Source of the DNA: CAZAJT01 sp964485585
GTDB taxonomy: Bacteria; Patescibacteriota; Microgenomatia; UBA1406; GWC2-37-13
Assembly (NCBI GenBank): GCA_964485585.1
Contig: CAZAJT010000016.1
Location: 1 to 18,382, forward strand
Direction: 5' to 3'
Length of the DNA: 18,382 nt
Below, in pieces: positions 14,823-18,382 of this stretch. A model generated the notes under the pieces. That model searched no databases. It saw only the letters and a program-made list of their open reading frames with translations, and was not told the DNA's origin. Both the position numbers and the translations under genes were made by a program. How positions within the stretch are numbered: position 1 is the first letter of the stretch; every line of letters starts with the position of its first letter.

Positions 14823-15720
14823 AGGAGGTATCGCCGAAGATAACCGTGGTGCCCTTGCGGATGCTAACTTTTAACGTCGCCTTCGGAAAATCAAGCAAAA
14901 ACTTCATCTCGGTCTGCCGTTTCTTCAATGCATGTTTATAAAAATAATTGCTTGCCGCCATTGCGCCGGTCCCACAAGAACCGGTAAGCGCGACATCAGG
15001 ATTATTTCCTAAGTTGCGCTCAAAAGTACAAGCGGCGAGAGTACACATGTTATCAATCAAACTTTTGAATGAAACAAAAGTTACATTCACCTCTTCGGTA
15101 AATAAATCGCTATTTCGTATAAGGATCGAGATTTTCTTAGCAATGGCAACCATCTCAATAATCGGTAAAGGATCGAGGAAGTAAACTGCTAAGTGCGGTT
15201 CACCGATGAATAATGATGACTCTGCATTATACCCAAGACATACATCTACTTTGTAGGTAATTCCGTTCTGTGCAAATTGCTGTTTTACCGTATTTAGAAG
15301 CACCTTTTGACCGGTCGACTTCATAAATCGTTGGCGGGCTGCGTTGCCGCACACAAACTTTCCAACAAATATTTCATTATCGAATCCCGATTTCTTAGCC
15401 ATAAACATACCTGCGGGAGTTTTAATCTTTACCTGAGATTTTGGAATCATACTAACCGCTGCTTTTAATCCATTACCACACATAAGAGAAAATGTTCCGT
15501 TACCTCCTACATTCGGTTCAAATACGAAGTATGAATAATAATCGTTTTTGGAAGCGACAAGGACAACGCTGTCGCACTGATTCTGAAATCTTTTAACGAA
15601 TTGTTGTCGTAATAATGTGTTATCCTCAAACGTTTCCAACAAAAAATCATTCTGCATGATGCATGTTGCTATGTTATTGCCGTCAATGTTTAGGTTTCTC
15701 TGTTCAACTATAGATTCCAT
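14809..15720 (-). CDS. DapF-like PLP-independent amino-acid epimerase/racemase
   Basis: The 303-aa protein has both catalytic cysteines of the diaminopimelate epimerase fold: LMCGNGLKAA with Cys81 and TGSCGTGAMAAS with Cys249. The motifs EPHLAVYFLD (GNPH-like), NVTFVSF and FERNLGNNPD match the family order. The N-terminus is unusual: the normal HGxGNDF motif reads NIDGNNIATC, and the loop ERGxGET is replaced by ERNLGNNPD, so the substrate may not be diaminopimelate. The ATG at 15720 has GAGG nine bases upstream, one of the few Shine-Dalgarno sequences in the window; a TTG at 15738 would add six residues. It overlaps the preceding gene by 17 bp, and M19 dipeptidase and ligase genes follow. Confidence 0.83.
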   Translation of the reverse strand: MESIVEQRNLNIDGNNIATCIMQNDFLLETFEDNTLLRQQFVKRFQNQCDSVVLVASKNDYYSYFVFEPNVGGNGTFSLMCGNGLKAAVSMIPKSQVKIKTPAGMFMAKKSGFDNEIFVGKFVCGNAARQRFMKSTGQKVLLNTVKQQFAQNGITYKVDVCLGYNAESSLFIGEPHLAVYFLDPLPIIEMVAIAKKISILIRNSDLFTEEVNVTFVSFKSLIDNMCTLAACTFERNLGNNPDVALTGSCGTGAMAASNYFYKHALKKRQTEMKFLLDFPKATLKVSIRKGTTVIFGDTSYESF

Positions 15721-17218
15721 AGCGTTTTTCCTCGGCAAAAAAACTCATATCGCTTTTTGCATCAAGCGCATCATCAAGCAATTGTTTCCCAAAAAAAGCA
15801 AGTAGTTCTTCATCGTTCAATGCGATCGGCTTGTTCGTCTGTCCAACTAGTTGAGCACCCACCTCTTTCACTCCGTTCTCTCCCAGCAGAAGAAACAGTG
15901 TTGTGAGGGGTACATATACTTGAGCAACTATTTTTCCCTGTTGTTTTAGATTCAATACAACTCCCTCATTTCCTTGTTCTTTGTCTTCTCCAATGCGCAG
16001 TTTTTTGCTGTATTCTTGCGCTCTTCCTTTTGTACCTACTATTGCTATTACTTTTTCTCTAATGCCGTGCTCAGATCCCATGTGGAATGTTTGGCCACCG
16101 ACAATAATTGCGAGCGATTCCAACTTACCCAATGGTACAAGTGATGATAATATTTCATCGGTTTCACTCTCGCCAACAGGCATCGCAAATCCACAGTCAT
16201 CAATAACAGCGAGGGAATCTTCTTCAGTTTTCGTTAAAAATCTTCGTTCCCCATCGGGTGAAGAAACGGTCCCCAAAGGTTCCCATGGATTCACTAACGA
16301 CGTTACACATTTAGGTCCTCTGGCCGCGATAAGCAAGCGGAGACTTTCTCGAACAAGATTAAGAAATTCGGTGTTATCTGAAAACAATCTGCACGCAAAT
16401 CCAAACTTATCTTCAATCGGTCTCGTATCCAGAAAAGATCCGAAAATATCACCAATGAGTCTGCGCTCGAAATCCATGAGGAGTTTACTCATATTGACTG
16501 GATTGGTGCTTTCCCCAACTACTTCATTAAGATGTTCGACCATCTGTTGCAATCTTCCCTCGAGTCCTTTTCGTATCACTCGTATATGGGGTGATTTCTG
16601 TCTTGCGATGTTTTCTCCTCTTTGCGTCATTTCACCAACGATTGCAGGTCGTATGACTTCCATGAAGTATGAAACAATCTCTTCCTGAGATGATAGAAAT
16701 CTCGCAGCGGTTTCCTCAACTTCCTGCAGAGGAACAGCAGTGGGCATACGAAGAAGCGAGTGACTTCTTTTGCCTTGAATACCAAACATGTCAGCGGTTA
16801 GCTTTTTCCCATATGTACCAATTTGGAAAGGTTTTAATACTGATTTGTGAAATGGAATAGTGTCGTAGTAATTTACGAGAACCGAGGGAAATTCCATGCC
16901 AAGGTTACGGGAACGCTCCAGAAATACGGCGAGATTAAATACCGCAATAGCCTTATACAGATCCATTTCCTCAGGGTGGGAGAACGAAGTCAGAATATCA
17001 GGCCCATTTTGTCTCCATAGTTGCATCACTGGTATGACGTCGGCTGGAAAACCGAACTCCTCCAAACCTCTTCTATTGCCGGTATCCAGCAATGCATTGA
17101 TGTTCTCTCGTATCGGGTATATTTCCTGAGCGTTTCGTACCCATGGATCAATCAAGGGAAAGTTGCCTTCCCGAAATAATACCTCACTCTGTACCGGAAT
17201 TTGGTGTAGTCTTTCCAT
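15704..17218 (-). CDS. Large protein of unknown family, first enzyme-sized gene of the cluster
   Basis: I do not recognise this ~504-aa protein. It has no signal peptide and no clear membrane helix, and it looks soluble. Visible landmarks are FPLIDPWVRNAQEIYPIREN near the start, NYYDTIPFHKSVLKPFQIGTYG (about 115-135), a helical middle (GLEGRLQQMVEHLNEVVGES), AARGPKCVTSLVNPWEPLG (about 293-310) and VIDDCGFAMPVGESETDE. These could hold catalytic Cys, His and acidic residues, but no known motif fits. It leads a chain of overlapping genes (17-bp overlap with the epimerase), so it belongs to the same pathway. The start is ambiguous: ATG at 17218 has no Shine-Dalgarno sequence, while a TTG at 17233 lies five bases after GGGAGG inside the terminator hairpin, which would tie its translation to that hairpin. 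Confidence 0.75.
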   Translation of the reverse strand: MERLHQIPVQSEVLFREGNFPLIDPWVRNAQEIYPIRENINALLDTGNRRGLEEFGFPADVIPVMQLWRQNGPDILTSFSHPEEMDLYKAIAVFNLAVFLERSRNLGMEFPSVLVNYYDTIPFHKSVLKPFQIGTYGKKLTADMFGIQGKRSHSLLRMPTAVPLQEVEETAARFLSSQEEIVSYFMEVIRPAIVGEMTQRGENIARQKSPHIRVIRKGLEGRLQQMVEHLNEVVGESTNPVNMSKLLMDFERRLIGDIFGSFLDTRPIEDKFGFACRLFSDNTEFLNLVRESLRLLIAARGPKCVTSLVNPWEPLGTVSSPDGERRFLTKTEEDSLAVIDDCGFAMPVGESETDEILSSLVPLGKLESLAIIVGGQTFHMGSEHGIREKVIAIVGTKGRAQEYSKKLRIGEDKEQGNEGVVLNLKQQGKIVAQVYVPLTTLFLLLGENGVKEVGAQLVGQTNKPIALNDEELLAFFGKQLLDDALDAKSDMSFFAEEKRYGIYS

Positions 17219-17230
17219 AGTTTTACCCAA

Positions 17231-17255
17231 CAAAAAAACCTCCCGTTTGGGAGGT
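17231..17255 (-). terminator. Intrinsic terminator/attenuator between the short ORF and the cluster
   Basis: On the minus strand ACCTCCC (17255-17249), loop AAAC and GGGAGGT (17244-17238) form a perfect 7-bp stem, followed by six more T and a G. It lies inside the transcript, 13-20 nt before the large unknown gene, which has no other visible promoter. It should therefore be leaky or regulated. Its 3' arm is also a Shine-Dalgarno-like GGGAGG. Confidence 0.8.
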
Positions 17256-17282
17256 CGATTTTTGACGTTTATTGTTTTAGAA

Positions 17283-17366
17283 CTACTTTATCGCCACAAA
17301 ATTACCAACCTCCCAGGCAGGAGTGTAATAATGTGACCACCTGGATTGGTTGGTAGATAAATCCAT
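17283..17366 (-). CDS. 27-aa small peptide, candidate precursor peptide or leader peptide
   Basis: The ORF of 27 codons begins MDLSTNQS, has the aromatic core RWSHYYTPAWE and ends VGNFVAIK, stop TAG. The ATG lies exactly six bases after a consensus -10, so the message would be leaderless, as predicted for three other genes here. It ends 28 nt before a strong terminator that separates it from five biosynthetic-type genes. That layout is common in RiPP clusters, where a highly expressed precursor is followed by a leaky terminator. The alternative is an attenuation leader peptide, but there is no run of one amino acid. It resembles no precursor family I know. Coding potential rests on promoter position, intact frame and protein-like composition. 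Confidence 0.5.
   Translation of the reverse strand: MDLSTNQSRWSHYYTPAWEVGNFVAIK
17303..17355 (-). promoter_or_regulatory. Leader hairpin competing with an antiterminator pairing
   Basis: TACCAACC (17355-17348) pairs perfectly with GGTTGGTA (17310-17303), and TCCAGG (17345-17340) pairs with CCTGGG (17317-17312). The 3' strand GGGAGGTTGGT (17314-17304) can instead pair with ATCGACCTCCC (17259-17249, two G-U), which would destroy the terminator. The two folds are mutually exclusive. It lies inside the short ORF, so translation could choose the fold. It matches no riboswitch class I know. Confidence 0.5.
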
Positions 17367-17372
17367 AGCTCC

Positions 17373-17400
17373 ATTATACAAACAATTTTCCCGTTGTCAA
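17373..17400 (-). promoter_or_regulatory. Near-consensus promoter of the five-gene cluster
   Basis: TTGACA (17400-17395), a 16-bp spacer and TATAAT (17378-17373) are both perfect boxes. The -35 begins three bases after the stop of the upstream HAD-like gene. The expected start point is the A of the short ORF's ATG at 17366. Confidence 0.8.
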
Positions 17401-17403
17401 CAA

Positions 17404-18081
17404 CTATAGAATACTGTTTCTCAACCGCTCTTCAAAATCTTCTGCTGCCTGCATCTGGTGATCAACTATCTTAACGTTATTCGGGAGTTCTACGTTCGAA
17501 CGCTTAAGAAGTAGAGGATGGGTGGAAGCATTTTTCTTAACGTATACTACTGTTCTCTCTGGATCGAGTAATCCAATTCCTAAAGCTGGTTTTAAATCAT
17601 CGTCAATATGCACGATGACACGATCAGGATTTTCATCAAGTAGTCTTCGGACAGTATTGACTTTAAAACCAGAGGAGCTTCGCATTGAATTGAGGTGATA
17701 TACATTGAAATAGCCTGCCGTACCCCACTCCACAAGTTGTTGTTTTGTCATCGGGTGCATGGGGGGCTCTCTTCCTGAGAGCACCGCAAATATAATCAAT
17801 CTATCATGAAGTTCTGCCGCTTGTTTAAATGCTTCCAGACTTTGTCTCCCAATTTCGTCAACCTTTCTCACCTTATGAGCTACATAATTCAGATGTGCGA
17901 ATGGAATCAATGCCATAGCAATCAAACCGGTAGGATGTTTAAAATCCTTCAAACTAGAATTTTCTATTGGTGGCTTAAATGTACCAAGGAGCAAATCTTT
18001 TGCTGTGCCTCTTGGAAAAGGCGCATGTCCTTGAATTCCATCAATATCCCATGTTGAGTAAATTTCTGCGTATCTTGCCAT
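17404..18081 (-). CDS. HAD-superfamily-like hydrolase
   Basis: The 225-aa protein carries the HAD motifs in order: TWDIDGI (Asp12, Asp14; motif I), AVLSGRE (Ser102; motif II), a lysine in SSGFKVNTVRRLL (Lys140; motif III) and VIVHIDDDLKPAL (Asp160-162; motif IV). The inserted region between residues 20 and 90 would be the cap. It may be a phosphatase; substrate unknown. It starts 10 nt after the end of tRNA-Gly and has no promoter of its own, so it is probably co-transcribed with the tRNAs and freed by tRNA 3' processing. The cluster promoter begins right after its stop, so it is probably not part of the peptide-type cluster, although read-through is possible. Confidence 0.7.
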   Translation of the reverse strand: MARYAEIYSTWDIDGIQGHAPFPRGTAKDLLLGTFKPPIENSSLKDFKHPTGLIAMALIPFAHLNYVAHKVRKVDEIGRQSLEAFKQAAELHDRLIIFAVLSGREPPMHPMTKQQLVEWGTAGYFNVYHLNSMRSSSGFKVNTVRRLLDENPDRVIVHIDDDLKPALGIGLLDPERTVVYVKKNASTHPLLLKRSNVELPNNVKIVDHQMQAAEDFEERLRNSIL

Positions 18082-18091
18082 AATAAAAATG

Positions 18092-18163
18092 AGCGGCGGA
18101 CGGGATTTGAACCCGTGACCCTCTCCTTGGCAAGGAGATATTCTACCGCTGAACTACCGCCGC
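18092..18163 (-). tRNA. tRNA-Gly(GCC)
   Basis: Acceptor GCGGCGG/CCGCCGC, D arm GTTC...GAAT, anticodon loop TTGCCAA giving GCC, and T arm ACGGG-TTCAAAT-CCCGT. The discriminator is T; CCA is not encoded. Confidence 0.95.
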
Positions 18164-18165
18164 GG

Positions 18166-18238
18166 TGCAGAGGGTCAGAGTCGAACTGACATCTGAGGTT
18201 TTTCAGACCCCCGCCGTGACCACCTTGGCTACCTCTGC
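18166..18238 (-). tRNA. tRNA-Phe(GAA)
   Basis: Acceptor GCAGAGG/CCTCTGC, D arm GCC...GGC with an 11-nt loop, anticodon stem GGGGT/ACCTC with loop CTGAAAA giving GAA, and T arm GTCAG-TTCGACT-CTGAC. The discriminator is A; CCA is not encoded. The four-nt variable loop and large D loop are slightly unusual for Phe, but the fold is complete. It lies two bases upstream of tRNA-Gly. Confidence 0.88.
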
Positions 18239-18241
18239 AAA

Positions 18242-18310
18242 TTAGTCATTAGTTAATGGTCGATAGTCGATGGATTATCCAAGGGTTAAAGACTATTGAC
18301 TCCCGACTAT
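18242..18310. repeat. Imperfect inverted repeat between tRNA genes
   Basis: GGTCGATAGTCGATGG on the left and the reverse complement of GACTATTGACTCCCGACTATT on the right are alike (roughly three quarters of positions). With TAGTCATTAGTTAATGG it forms AT-rich direct and inverted near-repeats. It looks like repeat debris; no gene is seen. Confidence 0.35.
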
Positions 18311-18314
18311 TTTG

Positions 18315-18382
18315 TGGAGCTGGGAGGGCTCGAACCTCCAACCAGTTGTGTATAAGACAACCGCTCTACCATTGAGCTACAG
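18315..18382 (-). tRNA. tRNA-Ile(UAU), 5' end cut by the window
   Basis: The acceptor 3' strand CAGCTCC implies GGAGCTG at the 5' end, of which only CTG is inside. D arm GCTC-AATGGTA-GAGC, anticodon stem GTTGT/ACAAC with loop CTTATAC giving anticodon TAT, and T arm GGAGG-TTCGAGC-CCTCC. The discriminator is A. UAU reads AUA. Confidence 0.85.

Noticed and set aside
15981..16688. 235-codon plus-strand ORF opposite the unknown protein
   Set aside because: It is Ser- and Pro-rich antisense composition, with no promoter. The minus frame is longer and lies in an overlapping operon.
17283..17366. The leader as a known riboswitch or T-box
   Set aside because: No T-box UGGN bulge in an antiterminator and no conserved core of the riboswitch classes I know (TPP, SAM, glycine, preQ1, ZTP, guanidine, fluoride) could be matched. 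The coding reading and generic attenuation fit better.

Overview
The window looks like part of a Candidate Phyla Radiation (Patescibacteria) genome. The evidence is a short two-helix T4SS-type pilin, small membrane and secreted proteins of no named family, a UMP-kinase-like domain fused to a methyltransferase, a RecF-like protein, almost no Shine-Dalgarno sequences, and several promoters placed so that transcription would start at or next to the start codon. TGA is used as an ordinary stop. The phylum is inferred from gene style, not from a marker gene.

Layout. Bases 1-124 hold the end of an interspersed repeat and intergenic debris. Bases 125-2864 (minus) are a three-gene operon of exported proteins: a C39-like cysteine peptidase, a small membrane-anchored protein and a secreted alpha/beta hydrolase. 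The last two share a C-terminal domain. Nine bases away and divergent, 2874-7126 (plus) carries a ClpC/ClpB-type AAA+ protein with a C-terminal zinc ribbon, a Pro/Ser/Thr-rich single-pass protein, an HExxH membrane metalloprotease and a pilin. Bases 7130-9722 carry a promoter, a short ORF, a terminator, the UMPK-methyltransferase fusion and recF. A serine tRNA and an alpha/beta hydrolase follow (9755-10637). Next come a HAD-like gene remnant cut by a 98-bp repeat, and two overlapping NUDIX genes (10859-11730).

The most interesting region is 17400 down to 11707 on the minus strand. A near-consensus promoter is followed, with its predicted start point on the ATG, by a 27-codon ORF. A strong intrinsic terminator comes next, then five tightly packed or overlapping genes: an unrecognised ~504-aa protein, a DapF-like amino-acid epimerase, an M19 dipeptidase-like protein, an ATP-grasp ligase and a C26 (gamma-glutamyl hydrolase-like) amidohydrolase. 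Epimerase, peptide-forming ligase and peptide or isopeptide hydrolases behind a small peptide gene and a leaky terminator resemble a RiPP or ligase-made peptide cluster. A leader-peptide attenuator is the main alternative reading, because the same leader can form two mutually exclusive RNA folds.

The right end (17404-18382, minus) has a HAD-like protein directly behind tRNA-Gly(GCC), tRNA-Phe(GAA) and a partial tRNA-Ile with the bacterially rare UAU anticodon.
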